From assembly GCF_001905385.1 (NCBI RefSeq), contig NZ_LIPF01000002.1, positions 372,001 through 436,000 on the forward strand: a DNA stretch of 64,000 bases, written 5' to 3'. Position 1 is the first letter of the stretch, and each line of letters starts with the position of its first letter. This DNA is from Streptomyces sp. CB02414. Its GTDB lineage: Bacteria; Actinomycetota; Actinomycetes; Streptomycetales; Streptomycetaceae. Under the pieces are notes generated by a model, which was not told the DNA's origin, ran no database searches, and worked only from the letters and a program-made list of their open reading frames with translations. The position numbers were made by a program, and so were the translations under genes. Shown in pieces: positions 32,678-40,980 of the stretch.

Positions 32678-34177
32678 CTACACGAACAGGCTCAGCACCG
32701 CCGCGACCACGAACCCGGCGACCGACAGCACGCTCTCCAGCACGGTCCACGTCTTGAGCGTGTCCCGTTCGCTGATGCCGAAGTACTTGGCGACCATCCA
32801 GAAGCCGCCGTCGTTGACGTGCGAGGCGAAGATGGAGCCCGCCGAGATGGCCATGATGACCAGGGCGACGAACGCCTGCGAGTGGTCGCCCTCGGCGAGC
32901 AGCGGCGCCACGATGCCCGCCGTCGTCACGATGGCCACCGTCGCCGAGCCCTGCGCGACCCGCAGCACCAGGGAGATCAGGTAGGAGAGGACGATCACCG
33001 GCAGGCCGACGTCGTTGAAGGTGTCGGAGAGGGCCTGGGCGACGCCGCTGGCGCTGAGGACGGCACCGAAGACGCCGCCCGCGCCGACGACCAGCAGGAT
33101 GTTGCCGACCGGCTTCAGCGAGGCCGTCGAGACGGTCTCCAGGGACTTGCGGGACCAGCCGCGCCGGATGCCGAGCAGGTAGTAGGCGAGCAGCAGGGCG
33201 ATGGTCAGGGCGACGAACGGGTTGCCGAAGAACTCGATCACCGAGCGGAGCGTGGACTCGTCCAGGGCGATGGAGGAGAAGGTCGCGGCGAGGATCAGCA
33301 CCAGCGGGGTGCCGATGATGCCGAGGACCGTGCCGAGCGCGACGGGGCTCTCGTGCGGTGCGACGCCGGCCTTGGACTGCTCGTCGATGACGGCCTGCTT
33401 GGCCTCCTCGGCGGCCTCGACCATGTCCTGCGGCACCGGTACGAAGATGCGGCGGCCGATCCAGGCGGAGAACGCCCAGGCGGCGAGCACGGCGGGGATG
33501 CCGCAGACGATGCCCATGAGGATGACCCAGCCGAGGTCCACCTTCAGCAGTCCGGCGGCGGCCACCGGGCCGGGGTGCGGCGGCAGGAAGGCGTGGGTCA
33601 TCGACAGGCCGGCCAGCAGCGGCAGGCAGTAGAGCAGGACCGACTTGCCGGAGCGCTTGGCGGCGGCGTAGACGATCGGCGCGAGGACGAAGATGCCGAC
33701 GTCGAAGAAGACCGGGATGCCGAAGATGAGGCCGGTGAGGCCCATCGCGAGCGGGGCGCGCTTCTCGCCGAAGAGGCCCAGCAGGCGGGAGGCCAGGACC
33801 TGGGCGCCGCCGCTGACTTCGAGGATGGCGCCGAGCATGGTGCCGAGCATGGTGCCGAGGCCGATGATGATGGCGACGTGGCCGAGGATGCCGCCCATGC
33901 CGGACTCGATGGTGGAGACGGCGTCGGACTTCTGGACGGTGCCGAAGAGTTCGGTGACCGAGAGGCCGGCGAGCAGGCCGACGGCTATGGAGACGGCGAG
34001 CAGCGCGACGAAGGGCTGCAGCCGGACCTTGATGATCAGGAAGAGCAGGAGCGCGATGCCGATCGCGGCGACGGTGAGCAGTCCCGCCGTGCCGTCGATC
34101 AGGGTGAGCAGGCCGCCGGTGTGCAGTGGGGTCTCCGGGGCGGAGGCGGCGGCGAGCTGGAGGGATGGAAAGGACAT
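32678..34177 (-). CDS. GntP-family permease (D-amino-acid/sugar-acid module)
   Basis: 499 aa with about 12 to 14 spans. GntP signatures: IIKVRLQPFVALLAVSIAVGL, GFGEKRAPLAMGLTGLIFGIPVFFDVG, HAFLPPHPGPVAAAGLL and a C-terminal HVNDGGFWMVAKYFGIS. Family members import gluconate, hexuronates, D-serine (DsdX) and similar acids by H+ symport. The surrounding genes (D-serine-deaminase-like enzyme, D-aminoacylase, RidA) point to a D-amino acid or N-acyl form as substrate; the 2-keto sugar kinase points to a sugar acid. Last gene of the 36512-to-32678 unit. Confidence 0.9.
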   Translation of the reverse strand: MSFPSLQLAAASAPETPLHTGGLLTLIDGTAGLLTVAAIGIALLLFLIIKVRLQPFVALLAVSIAVGLLAGLSVTELFGTVQKSDAVSTIESGMGGILGHVAIIIGLGTMLGTMLGAILEVSGGAQVLASRLLGLFGEKRAPLAMGLTGLIFGIPVFFDVGIFVLAPIVYAAAKRSGKSVLLYCLPLLAGLSMTHAFLPPHPGPVAAAGLLKVDLGWVILMGIVCGIPAVLAAWAFSAWIGRRIFVPVPQDMVEAAEEAKQAVIDEQSKAGVAPHESPVALGTVLGIIGTPLVLILAATFSSIALDESTLRSVIEFFGNPFVALTIALLLAYYLLGIRRGWSRKSLETVSTASLKPVGNILLVVGAGGVFGAVLSASGVAQALSDTFNDVGLPVIVLSYLISLVLRVAQGSATVAIVTTAGIVAPLLAEGDHSQAFVALVIMAISAGSIFASHVNDGGFWMVAKYFGISERDTLKTWTVLESVLSVAGFVVAAVLSLFV

Positions 34178-34226
34178 ACGGGGGTCCTCTGGGTAAACAC
34201 ATACTGCTTTCGGGCAGGGCGGGGCG

Positions 34227-34262
34227 CGGCACGGCGCCCGGAAGGGGAAGAGCGCCGTGCCG
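34227..34262. terminator. Hairpin between ridA-like gene and permease gene
   Basis: Perfect 11-base stem (CGGCACGGCGC and its complement) with a 14-base loop in the 126-bp gap between the RidA and GntP genes. Being inside an apparent operon, it may act as a partial terminator or a message-processing and stability element that lowers permease expression. Confidence 0.5.
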
Positions 34263-34303
34263 TGCGACAGGTGAAGAAGAGAGAAGGTGCGGCCGGGGGC
34301 GGG

Positions 34304-34714
34304 TCAGCCCAGGACGGCCAGCGCGTCGATCTCGATGAGGAGGCCGGCGGGCAGACCGACGTAGACGGTCGTGCGGGCGGCCGGGGGCTGGGTGAGGCCC
34401 TGCTCCTCGAAGTAGGCGTTGTAGATCTCGTTCATCTCCGCGAAGTGGTCCACGTCGGTGAGGTAGACGCGGAGCATCATCACGTCGTCCCAGGAGGCGC
34501 CGCCCTCCTCCAGGATCGCCTTGACGTTGGCGAGGGTCTGGAGGGTCTGCTCGCGCAGGGTCGGGCCGGCCGGGGTGGGGGCCTTGCCGTCCTCGTGGGG
34601 GAGGAAGCCGACCTGGCCGGCGACCTGGAGGATGTTGCCCTTCTTGACGCCGTGGCTGAACTTCGCCGGGGGGACGGTGTGGGTCGCGGGGGTGAGAGCG
34701 ATCTTGTCGGTCAT
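34304..34714 (-). CDS. RidA-family imine/enamine deaminase
   Basis: 136 aa Rid protein: FSHGVKKGNILQVAGQVGFLP, QTLQTLANVKAILEEGGASWDDVMMLRVYLTD, and the active-site region PPAARTTVYVGLPAGLLIEIDALAVL with Arg and Glu placed as in RidA. These enzymes hydrolyse reactive 2-aminoacrylate and similar imines released by PLP serine/threonine dehydratases, which fits the D-amino-acid deaminase encoded by the divergent unit. The start overlaps the IclR stop (ATGA). Confidence 0.92.
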   Translation of the reverse strand: MTDKIALTPATHTVPPAKFSHGVKKGNILQVAGQVGFLPHEDGKAPTPAGPTLREQTLQTLANVKAILEEGGASWDDVMMLRVYLTDVDHFAEMNEIYNAYFEEQGLTQPPAARTTVYVGLPAGLLIEIDALAVLG

Positions 34715-35475
34715 GCGGTGACTTCCTTGACTGGGGTCCTGCCGGAGTACTCGCCGCTGATCGCGTCCGCCGTACGGCGGACCAGCGGGAGCAGGGTGAG
34801 GAGTTCGTCGGCGGTGACGACCACGTTCGGCGCGGAGACCGACATCGCGGCGACCACCCGGCCGTCGGCGCCCCGGATGGGCGCGGCGACGCAGTTGATG
34901 GACTCCTCGTGGCCACCGAGGTCGGTGGCCCAGCCCTGTTCGCGCACCTTGGCCAGCTCCGCGAGGAAGCCGTCAGCGTTGGGTGTCGAACGGGCCGTGT
35001 ACATGGGGTAGTCGAGCTTCTCCACGACCGCTCGGCGTTCGTTCTCGGGGAGGTCGGCGAGGAGCAGCTTCGCCACGGCCGCCACCGTTATGGCGACGGG
35101 CTTGCCGATCCGCGAGTACATGCGGACCGGGTAGCGGCTCTCCACCTTGTCGATGTAGAGGACCTCGTTCTCCTCGTACACGGCGAGGTGGACGGTGTGG
35201 CCGCACTGCTCGTTGACGCGTACGAGGTGGGGGTGGGCGATCTCGCGGACGTCCAGGTTCTCCATCGCCTCCTGGGCGAGGGCGATGAGGCGGGCGCCGA
35301 GGCGGTAGCGCTGGTCCTCCTGGCGGTAGACGAAGCCGTGTTCGTGGAGGGTGCGCAGCAGGCGCAGGGCCGTGGACTTGTGGACGCCGAGGCGGTCGGC
35401 GACCCGGCCCAGGTCGGCGGGGCCCTCGGCGAGCAGCGGCAGGATGCTCAGCGCGCGGTCGACGGTCTGGCTCAT
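34711..35475 (-). CDS. IclR-family transcriptional regulator
   Basis: 254 aa from ATG 35475 (GGAGGAGG upstream; ATGA overlap with the kinase gene). N-terminal winged HTH: VDRALSILPLLAEGPADLGRVADRLGVHKSTALRLLRTL and GFVYRQEDQRYRLG. C-terminal IclR effector domain: SRIGKPVAITVAAVAKLLLA and GGHEESINCVAAPIRGADGRVVAAMSVSAP. It probably controls its own operon and the divergent deaminase-acylase genes through the palindrome at 36610-36628, and its effector should be a module substrate or product. Confidence 0.92.
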   Translation of the reverse strand: MSQTVDRALSILPLLAEGPADLGRVADRLGVHKSTALRLLRTLHEHGFVYRQEDQRYRLGARLIALAQEAMENLDVREIAHPHLVRVNEQCGHTVHLAVYEENEVLYIDKVESRYPVRMYSRIGKPVAITVAAVAKLLLADLPENERRAVVEKLDYPMYTARSTPNADGFLAELAKVREQGWATDLGGHEESINCVAAPIRGADGRVVAAMSVSAPNVVVTADELLTLLPLVRRTADAISGEYSGRTPVKEVTA

Positions 35476-36512
35476 GGGGTGCGTACCTCCTCCTCGGCCC
35501 TCGCGTCGGCCTGTGTCCAGCCGGGGCCGAGTCGAAGTGTCCCCCACGCGTCGTCGTCGAGGGCGGCCAGGCGGTCGGCGTGGCCGCGGGCCGGGGGTGT
35601 GGCGAGGTCGCCGGGGACGGTGAGGGCGGCGGCGGCCATCAGGTGGCCGTGGCGCAGGCGCTCGCGCACGGGCAGGTCGCGCAGGGTGGCGGAAAGGAAC
35701 CCGGCGGCGAAGGCGTCGCCCGCGCCGACGGCGGCGACGACGTCGACGGTGAGGGCGGGCACGGAGACGGCCTCACGCCCGTGGAAGGCGGTGGCGCCGC
35801 TCGCGCCCTGCTTGACGACCAGCACCTCGGGTTCGGGCAGCGCGGCGCGCACGGCTTGTGGACCGCCCAGGTCCCAGGCCTCGTCCTCGCCGACGAAGAC
35901 GAGGTCGGCGCCCCGGGCCAGGTCGAGCAGCACGCGCGCGCCGTCGGTGTCGCCGCGCCAGAGGCCGGGGCGGTGGTTGACGTCGAAGGAGACGAGGGGC
36001 CGGCCGGGGCGGCGGGCGGTCAGCTCGCGCATCAGATCCAGGCAGTCGGCGGAGAGCGCGGGCGTGATGCCCGAGAGGTGGAGCACGCGGCCGGAGCGGA
36101 TCGCGTCGAGGTCCATGGTGCCGGCGGACATCGCGGAGGCGGCGGAGCCCGCGCGGTAGTAGGCGACCTCGTGGGCGTCGGTGGCGCGGTCCCCGGCGGT
36201 GCGGAAGTAGACGCCGGTGGGGCGGTCGGGGTCGCGGCGCACGGCGGAGACGTCGACCCCGTAGGCGCCGATCGCCTCGACGAGGTGGTCGCCGAAGCCG
36301 TCCGCGCCGACCCGGCTGATCCAGCGGGCGGTGTGTCCGGCGGCGGCGAGCACGCAGGCCACGTTGGACTCGGCGCCGCCGATGGCGCGGTCGAAGGAGG
36401 GGACGTCGGCGAGGCGGCCGGGTACGGAGGGGAGGAAGGTGACCATGGACTCGCCGAGCGCGACGACGTCCACGACGTCGGGGGTGGTGCCACGGGGTCG
36501 TTCGACGGTCAC
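35472..36512 (-). CDS. PfkB-family sugar kinase (2-keto-3-deoxygluconate kinase-like)
   Basis: 346 aa from GTG 36512. Ribokinase-family motifs: VVALGESMVTFLPSVPGRLADV, GGAESNVACVLAAAGHTARWISRVGADGFGDH, VSFDVNHRPGLWRG, VGEDEAW and the catalytic-base motif AAVGAGDAFAAGFL. Sequence order matches KdgK-like kinases that phosphorylate 2-keto-3-deoxy sugar acids. It is first in the minus-strand unit with IclR, RidA and the permease. In the D-amino-acid setting the real substrate may differ from KDG. Confidence 0.88.
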   Translation of the reverse strand: MTVERPRGTTPDVVDVVALGESMVTFLPSVPGRLADVPSFDRAIGGAESNVACVLAAAGHTARWISRVGADGFGDHLVEAIGAYGVDVSAVRRDPDRPTGVYFRTAGDRATDAHEVAYYRAGSAASAMSAGTMDLDAIRSGRVLHLSGITPALSADCLDLMRELTARRPGRPLVSFDVNHRPGLWRGDTDGARVLLDLARGADLVFVGEDEAWDLGGPQAVRAALPEPEVLVVKQGASGATAFHGREAVSVPALTVDVVAAVGAGDAFAAGFLSATLRDLPVRERLRHGHLMAAAALTVPGDLATPPARGHADRLAALDDDAWGTLRLGPGWTQADARAEEEVRTP

Positions 36513-36575
36513 GATGGTCTCGGCTCCTGGTCGCGTCGCTCGGGCGGGGGCTCCGTTGACCCCGCGTTCGCCGAG

Positions 36576-36605
36576 ATGTTAGACAGCAGTAAGCGATATG
36601 CGCAA
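36576..36605 (-). promoter_or_regulatory. Promoter of the kinase-IclR-RidA-permease unit
   Basis: On the minus strand TTGCGC (36600-36605) and TAACAT (36576-36581) are separated by 18 bases, 64 bp upstream of the GTG. On the plus strand TTGACC (36556-36561) and TAGACA (36580-36585), also 18 bases apart, would give an overlapping divergent promoter for the deaminase gene. Confidence 0.5.
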
Positions 36606-36609
36606 CGGT

Positions 36610-36628
36610 CGTTGCAAGTGTTGCAACG
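36610..36628. promoter_or_regulatory. Probable IclR operator palindrome
   Basis: Perfect inverted repeat CGTTGCAA-GTG-TTGCAACG in the 157-bp region between the divergent kinase and deaminase genes. Extra half-sites GCAACG occur at 36602-36607 and 36634-36639 (GCAACG), forming a cluster. It lies just upstream of the minus-strand -35 box, where bound regulator could repress both directions. Confidence 0.65.
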
Positions 36629-36640
36629 CGCCCGCAACGC

Positions 36641-36662
36641 TTCAGATCAGGTTCAGATCAGG
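36641..36662 (+). repeat. 11-bp tandem duplication at the ribosome site of the deaminase gene
   Basis: TTCAGATCAGG occurs twice head to tail just before the ATG at 36670. The last bases of the second copy contribute to the ribosome site AGGAGG. It looks like a recent slippage duplication of a leader segment. Confidence 0.6.
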
Positions 36663-36669
36663 AGGCTCC

Positions 36670-37971
36670 ATGGCCCTCGACACCGGCTCCGCGAACGGCC
36701 GCGACGCCCTCGCCAGACTGGCCGAGGAGCACGTCGACCACCGCTTCAAGGGCCTCCCGCCGGACGCGTACGGCCTGACCGTCGCCGAGCTGGCCGGACA
36801 GCGCCGCAACCTCTTCACCGGCGGCTTCACCACGCCCGTGCTGGCCCTGTCCGCCGAGCGCCTGGAGCACAACCTGAAGCTCATGGAGACGTACTCCGCC
36901 CGGCACGGCCTCGCCTTCGCGCCGCACGGCAAGACCTCCATGGCCCCGCAGCTCTTCCACCGCCAGATCGAGCACGGCGCCTGGGGCATCACCCTCGCCG
37001 TGCCGCACCAGGTGCGGGTGGCGCGGGCCTTCGGCATCCAGCGGGTCTTCCTCGCCAACGAGCTGGTCGACGCCGCCGCCCTCAGCTGGATCTCCGCCGA
37101 GCTGGACGCCGACCCGGACTTCCGCTTCGTCTGCTACGCCGACTCCGTGCAGGGCGTCCATCTGATGGACGCGGCGCTGACCGAGGCGGGCGCCTCCCGC
37201 CCGGTGGACGTCGTGGTGGAGCTGGCCGCAGGTGAGGGCGCGCGGACCGGCGTGCGCACCGAGGCGGAGTGCGCGGCGGTCGCCGACGCGGTGGCCGGGG
37301 CGCGAACGCTGCGGCTCGCCGGTGTCGCCGGGTACGAGGGCGAGGTGCCGGACGCCGACCCGGAGAAGGTGCACGCCTGGCTGCGGCGGCTGGTCACGCT
37401 CGCCGCCGACTTCGACAAGGGCGGGCGGTTCGACGGGCTGGAGGAGATCGTGGTGAGCGCGGGCGGCAGCGCCTGGTTCGACGCGGTGGCCGACGTGTTC
37501 GCCGAGGTCCCCGGCCTGTCCCTGCCGGTGCTGAAGCTGCTGCGCTCGGGCGCGTACGTCTCCCACGACGACGGCCACTACCGCGAGGTGACCCCCTTCA
37601 ACCGGGTCCCCGAGGAGGGCGCCCTGGAGCCCGCCTTCCGCCTGTGGAGCCAGGTCGTCTCCCGCCCCTCCCCCGAGCAGGCGTTCACCAACGCGGGCAA
37701 GCGGGACGCGGCCTACGACCTCCACCTGCCCTTCGCCCAGGTCGTGCGCCCCGCCGACGGCGGCGCGGAGCGCCCGGCGACCGGCATCACGGTGACCGGC
37801 CTGTCCGACCAGCACGCCTGGCTGCGCACGTCCGCCGAGGCGGACCTGGAGGTGGGCGACTGGCTCGGCACCGGCCTGTCGCACCCGTGCACGTCCTTCG
37901 ACAAGTGGCAGCTCATCCCGGTCGCCGAGGCGGACGGGACGGTCGTCGACTACATCCGCACGTTCTTCTAG
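36670..37971 (+). CDS. PLP-dependent amino acid deaminase, D-serine-deaminase/D-threonine-aldolase-like
   Basis: 433 aa from ATG 36670 with GGAGG 4-8 bases upstream. Alanine-racemase-type N-terminal barrel with PLP lysine in FAPHGKTSMAPQL. It also has a phosphate-binding stretch (GVAGYEGEVP). The C-terminal metal-binding region, with SDQHAWLRT and GLSHPCTSFDKW, supplies His and Cys ligands as in eukaryotic-type D-serine dehydratases. It should turn a D-amino acid into a keto acid and ammonia. The D-aminoacylase follows by 11 bp, so acyl-D-amino acids could be hydrolysed and then deaminated. Confidence 0.88.
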   Translation: MALDTGSANGRDALARLAEEHVDHRFKGLPPDAYGLTVAELAGQRRNLFTGGFTTPVLALSAERLEHNLKLMETYSARHGLAFAPHGKTSMAPQLFHRQIEHGAWGITLAVPHQVRVARAFGIQRVFLANELVDAAALSWISAELDADPDFRFVCYADSVQGVHLMDAALTEAGASRPVDVVVELAAGEGARTGVRTEAECAAVADAVAGARTLRLAGVAGYEGEVPDADPEKVHAWLRRLVTLAADFDKGGRFDGLEEIVVSAGGSAWFDAVADVFAEVPGLSLPVLKLLRSGAYVSHDDGHYREVTPFNRVPEEGALEPAFRLWSQVVSRPSPEQAFTNAGKRDAAYDLHLPFAQVVRPADGGAERPATGITVTGLSDQHAWLRTSAEADLEVGDWLGTGLSHPCTSFDKWQLIPVAEADGTVVDYIRTFF

Positions 37972-37982
37972 AGGAGGCTCCG

Positions 37983-39593
37983 GTGGAAGAGCTGGTCATC
38001 AGGGACGCGGACGTCGTCGACGGCTCCGGCGCGGACGCGTACCGCGCGGACGTCGTGGTCGACGGGGGCCGGATCGTCTCGATCGTCAAGGAGGCGGCGG
38101 CCGCCGGCTGCCAGCGCCCCAAGGCGCGCCGCGAGCTGGACGCCGAGGGCCTGGTCCTCTCGCCCGGCTTCATCGACATGCACGCCCACAGCGACCTGGC
38201 GCTGCTGCGGGACCCCGACCACAGCGCCAAGGCCGCGCAGGGCGTCACCCTGGAGGTCATCGGCCAGGACGGGCTGTCGTACGCGCCGGTCGACGACCGC
38301 ACCCTCGGCGAGGTGCGCCGCGCGATCGCCGGGTGGAACGGCCCCGGCGACGACGTCGACTTCGACTGGCGGTCGGTCGGCGAGTACCTGGACCGGCTCG
38401 ACGCGGGCATCGCGGTCAACGCCGCCTACCTGATCCCGCAGGGCACGGTGCGCGCCCTCGCGGTCGGCTGGGACGACCGGGAGGCGACCGGGGCGGAGCT
38501 TGAGCACATGCGGCGGCTGGTCGTCGAGGGCATGGAGCAGGGCGCGGTCGGCATGTCGTCGGGGCTGACGTACACGCCGGGCATGTACGCCAAGGACGCC
38601 GAGCTGACCGAGCTGTGCCGGGTGGTGGCGTCGTACGGCGGCTACTACTGCCCGCACCACCGCTCGTACGGGGCCGGGGCGCTCCAGGCGTACGAGGAGA
38701 TGGTGGAGCTGACGCGGGAGGCGGACTGCCCGCTGCACCTCGCGCACGCCACCATGAACTTCGGCGTCAACAAGGGCAAGGCGCCCGAGCTGCTGACGCT
38801 GCTGGACGGCGCGCTCGCCGCCGGTGCCGACATCACGCTCGACACGTACCCGTACACCCCCGGCTGCACCACCCTCGTGGCCATGCTGCCGAGCTGGGCG
38901 AGCGAGGGCGGCCCGGAGCAGATCATGAAGCGGCTGGCGGACGACGACACCGCCGAACGCATCCGCCACCACATCGAGGAGATCGGCTCCGACGGCTGCC
39001 ATGGCGTGCCCATGGAGTGGGACACGATCGAGATCTCCGGCACGGGCGACCCGGCGCTCGGCGAATACGTCGGCCGTACGGTCATGGAGTCGGCGCGGCT
39101 GCACGGCGAGACCCCGTGGACGACCGCCCGCCGCCTGCTCCTGACGGACCGGCTGGCGCCGACCATCCTCCAGCACGTCGGCCACGAGGAGAACGTCCGC
39201 GCGATCATGCGCCACCGCGTCCACACCGGCGGCTCGGACGGCATCCTCCAGGGCGCCAAGCCGCACCCGCGCGCCTACGGCACCTTCCCGCACTACCTCG
39301 GGCACTACGTGCGCGAGCTGGGCGTGCTCTCCCTGGAGGAGTGCGTCGCGCACCTCACCTCCCGCGCGGCGGCCCGGCTGCGGCTGCCGGACCGGGGGCT
39401 GGTGCGGGAGGGGTACCGGGCCGACCTGGTGCTCTTCGACCCGGCGACGGTCGCGGCGGGCAGCACGTACGAGAACCCGCGCGTGCTGCCTACGGGCATC
39501 CCGTACGTGCTGGTCGACGGGCGGTTCGTGATGGAGGACGGGCGGCGCACGGACGTACTGGCGGGGCGGTCGGTGCGGCGCACTCCCCGGTAG
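37983..39593 (+). CDS. D-aminoacylase (N-acyl-D-amino-acid deacylase)
   Basis: 536 aa from GTG 37983, with GAGGAGG upstream. Amidohydrolase-type metal site: GFIDMHAHSD (HxH), later HLAHATMNFG and PHHRSYGAG, and the late Asp in HTGGSDGILQG. MSSGLTYTPGMYAKDAEL is the D-aminoacylase family hallmark. Ends with the usual composite beta-sandwich (EGYRADLVLFDPATV, YVLVDGRFVMEDG). It releases D-amino acids from N-acyl forms for the deaminase encoded just upstream. Cytoplasmic: no signal peptide. Confidence 0.92.
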   Translation: MEELVIRDADVVDGSGADAYRADVVVDGGRIVSIVKEAAAAGCQRPKARRELDAEGLVLSPGFIDMHAHSDLALLRDPDHSAKAAQGVTLEVIGQDGLSYAPVDDRTLGEVRRAIAGWNGPGDDVDFDWRSVGEYLDRLDAGIAVNAAYLIPQGTVRALAVGWDDREATGAELEHMRRLVVEGMEQGAVGMSSGLTYTPGMYAKDAELTELCRVVASYGGYYCPHHRSYGAGALQAYEEMVELTREADCPLHLAHATMNFGVNKGKAPELLTLLDGALAAGADITLDTYPYTPGCTTLVAMLPSWASEGGPEQIMKRLADDDTAERIRHHIEEIGSDGCHGVPMEWDTIEISGTGDPALGEYVGRTVMESARLHGETPWTTARRLLLTDRLAPTILQHVGHEENVRAIMRHRVHTGGSDGILQGAKPHPRAYGTFPHYLGHYVRELGVLSLEECVAHLTSRAAARLRLPDRGLVREGYRADLVLFDPATVAAGSTYENPRVLPTGIPYVLVDGRFVMEDGRRTDVLAGRSVRRTPR

Positions 39594-39691
39594 CGCGGCC
39601 CGCGCCGGGTGACGAAACCCACCCAAAGCGACCGTCTCAAGTGGCGGATAACACCACCCATGGAACGTAACCGGGTCGTAAGCTCACGCAC

Positions 39692-40903
39692 ATGCAGGTG
39701 ATCCAGTCGACCAAGCTCGCCAACGTCTGTTACGAGATCCGGGGCCCGGTGCTCGAGGAGGCGATGCGGCTGGAAGCGGCCGGGCACCGCATCCTGAAGC
39801 TGAACACCGGCAACCCGGCCGCGTTCGGGTTCGAGTGCCCGCCGGAGATCCTGGAGGACATCCTCCGCAACGTGTCGACGGCCCACGGCTACGGCGACGC
39901 GAAGGGTCTGCTGGCGGCGCGCCGGGCCGTGGTCATGCACAACCAGACCCTCGGCATCGAGACGGACGTCGAGCACGTCTTCATCGGCAACGGCGTCTCC
40001 GAGCTGATCGTGATGGCGATGCAGGGCCTGCTGGACGACGGCGACGAGGTCCTCGTCCCGGCGCCCGACTACCCGCTGTGGACGGCCGCCGTGTCGCTCT
40101 CCGGCGGCACGGCGGTGCACTACCGCTGCGACGAGCAGTCCGACTGGATGCCGGACCTCGCGGACGTCGAGCGGAAGATCACCGACCGCACCAAGGCGCT
40201 CGTGATCATCAACCCGAACAACCCGACGGGCGCGGTCTACGACGAGGCGATGGTGCGCGCGCTGACCGACATCGCCCGCCGCCACAACCTCCTGGTCTGC
40301 TCCGACGAGATCTACGACAAGATCCTGTACGACGAGGCCACGCACACCCCGACCGCCGCGGTCGCCCCGGACCTGCTCACCCTCACCTTCAACGGCATGT
40401 CGAAGGCGTACCGGGTGGCCGGCTACCGCGTCGGCTGGATGTCGATCTCGGGACCACGCGCGCACGCCGAGTCCTACATCGAGGGCCTGACGGTCCTCGC
40501 CAACATGCGGCTGTGCGCCAACATGCCGGGCCAGCACGGTGTGGTCGCCGCGCTCAGCGGGCGGCAGACCATCAACGAGCTGGTCCTGCCGGGCGGGCGG
40601 CTGCGGGAGCAGCGGGACGCCGCGCACGAGGCGCTGACCAGCATCCCGGGCGTGACGTGCGTGAAGCCGAAGGGGGCGCTGTACCTCTTCCCCCGGCTCG
40701 ATCCCAAGGTCTTCAAGATCAAGGACGACCGGCGGATGGTCCTGGACCTGCTGCGCCAGGAGAAGATCATGGTCGTCCAGGGCACCGGCTTCAACTGGCC
40801 CGAGCCCGACCACTTCCGCGTGGTGACCCTGCCGACGGCGAGCGACCTGCGCGAGGCCGTGGGGCGGATCGGGAACTTCCTGGACGGGTACGGCCAGCCC
40901 TGA
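39692..40903 (+). CDS. Class I PLP-dependent aminotransferase (AlaA/alanine type)
   Basis: 403 aa. Fold type I motifs: KLNTGNPAAFGFECP, FIGNGVSELIVMAMQGLLDDGDEV, VIINPNNPTGAVYD, CSDEIYDKILYD, the PLP lysine in TLTFNGMSKAYRVAGYRVGW, and the Arg near VTLPTASDLREAV. Sequence order resembles E. coli AlaA, which makes alanine from pyruvate and glutamate. No ribosome site precedes the ATG, so the message may be leaderless. Monocistronic. Confidence 0.92.
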   Translation: MQVIQSTKLANVCYEIRGPVLEEAMRLEAAGHRILKLNTGNPAAFGFECPPEILEDILRNVSTAHGYGDAKGLLAARRAVVMHNQTLGIETDVEHVFIGNGVSELIVMAMQGLLDDGDEVLVPAPDYPLWTAAVSLSGGTAVHYRCDEQSDWMPDLADVERKITDRTKALVIINPNNPTGAVYDEAMVRALTDIARRHNLLVCSDEIYDKILYDEATHTPTAAVAPDLLTLTFNGMSKAYRVAGYRVGWMSISGPRAHAESYIEGLTVLANMRLCANMPGQHGVVAALSGRQTINELVLPGGRLREQRDAAHEALTSIPGVTCVKPKGALYLFPRLDPKVFKIKDDRRMVLDLLRQEKIMVVQGTGFNWPEPDHFRVVTLPTASDLREAVGRIGNFLDGYGQP

Positions 40904-40920
40904 GCCAATCTCCGACGACC

Positions 40921-40950
40921 GACAACTTTAGATTGAATCCAATGTAGGAT
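40921..40950 (+). promoter_or_regulatory. Probable promoter of the SCO4983-family gene
   Basis: GACAAC (40921-40926) and TAGGAT (40945-40950) are 18 bases apart. Between them ATTG-AAT-CCAAT forms a small inverted repeat. An AGGAGG ribosome site follows at about 40968-40973 before the ATG at 40981. This stretch has clearly lower G+C than its neighbours. Confidence 0.5.
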
Positions 40951-40980
40951 GGTTTCCTGAAGCACTCAGGAGGCCGTCCC

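Noticed and set aside
30914..35011. Plus-strand ORF of 1365 codons
   Set aside because: Lies opposite the Nramp, permease, RidA and IclR genes and is Asp/Gly/Glu/His-rich without domains; it is a GC-bias artefact.
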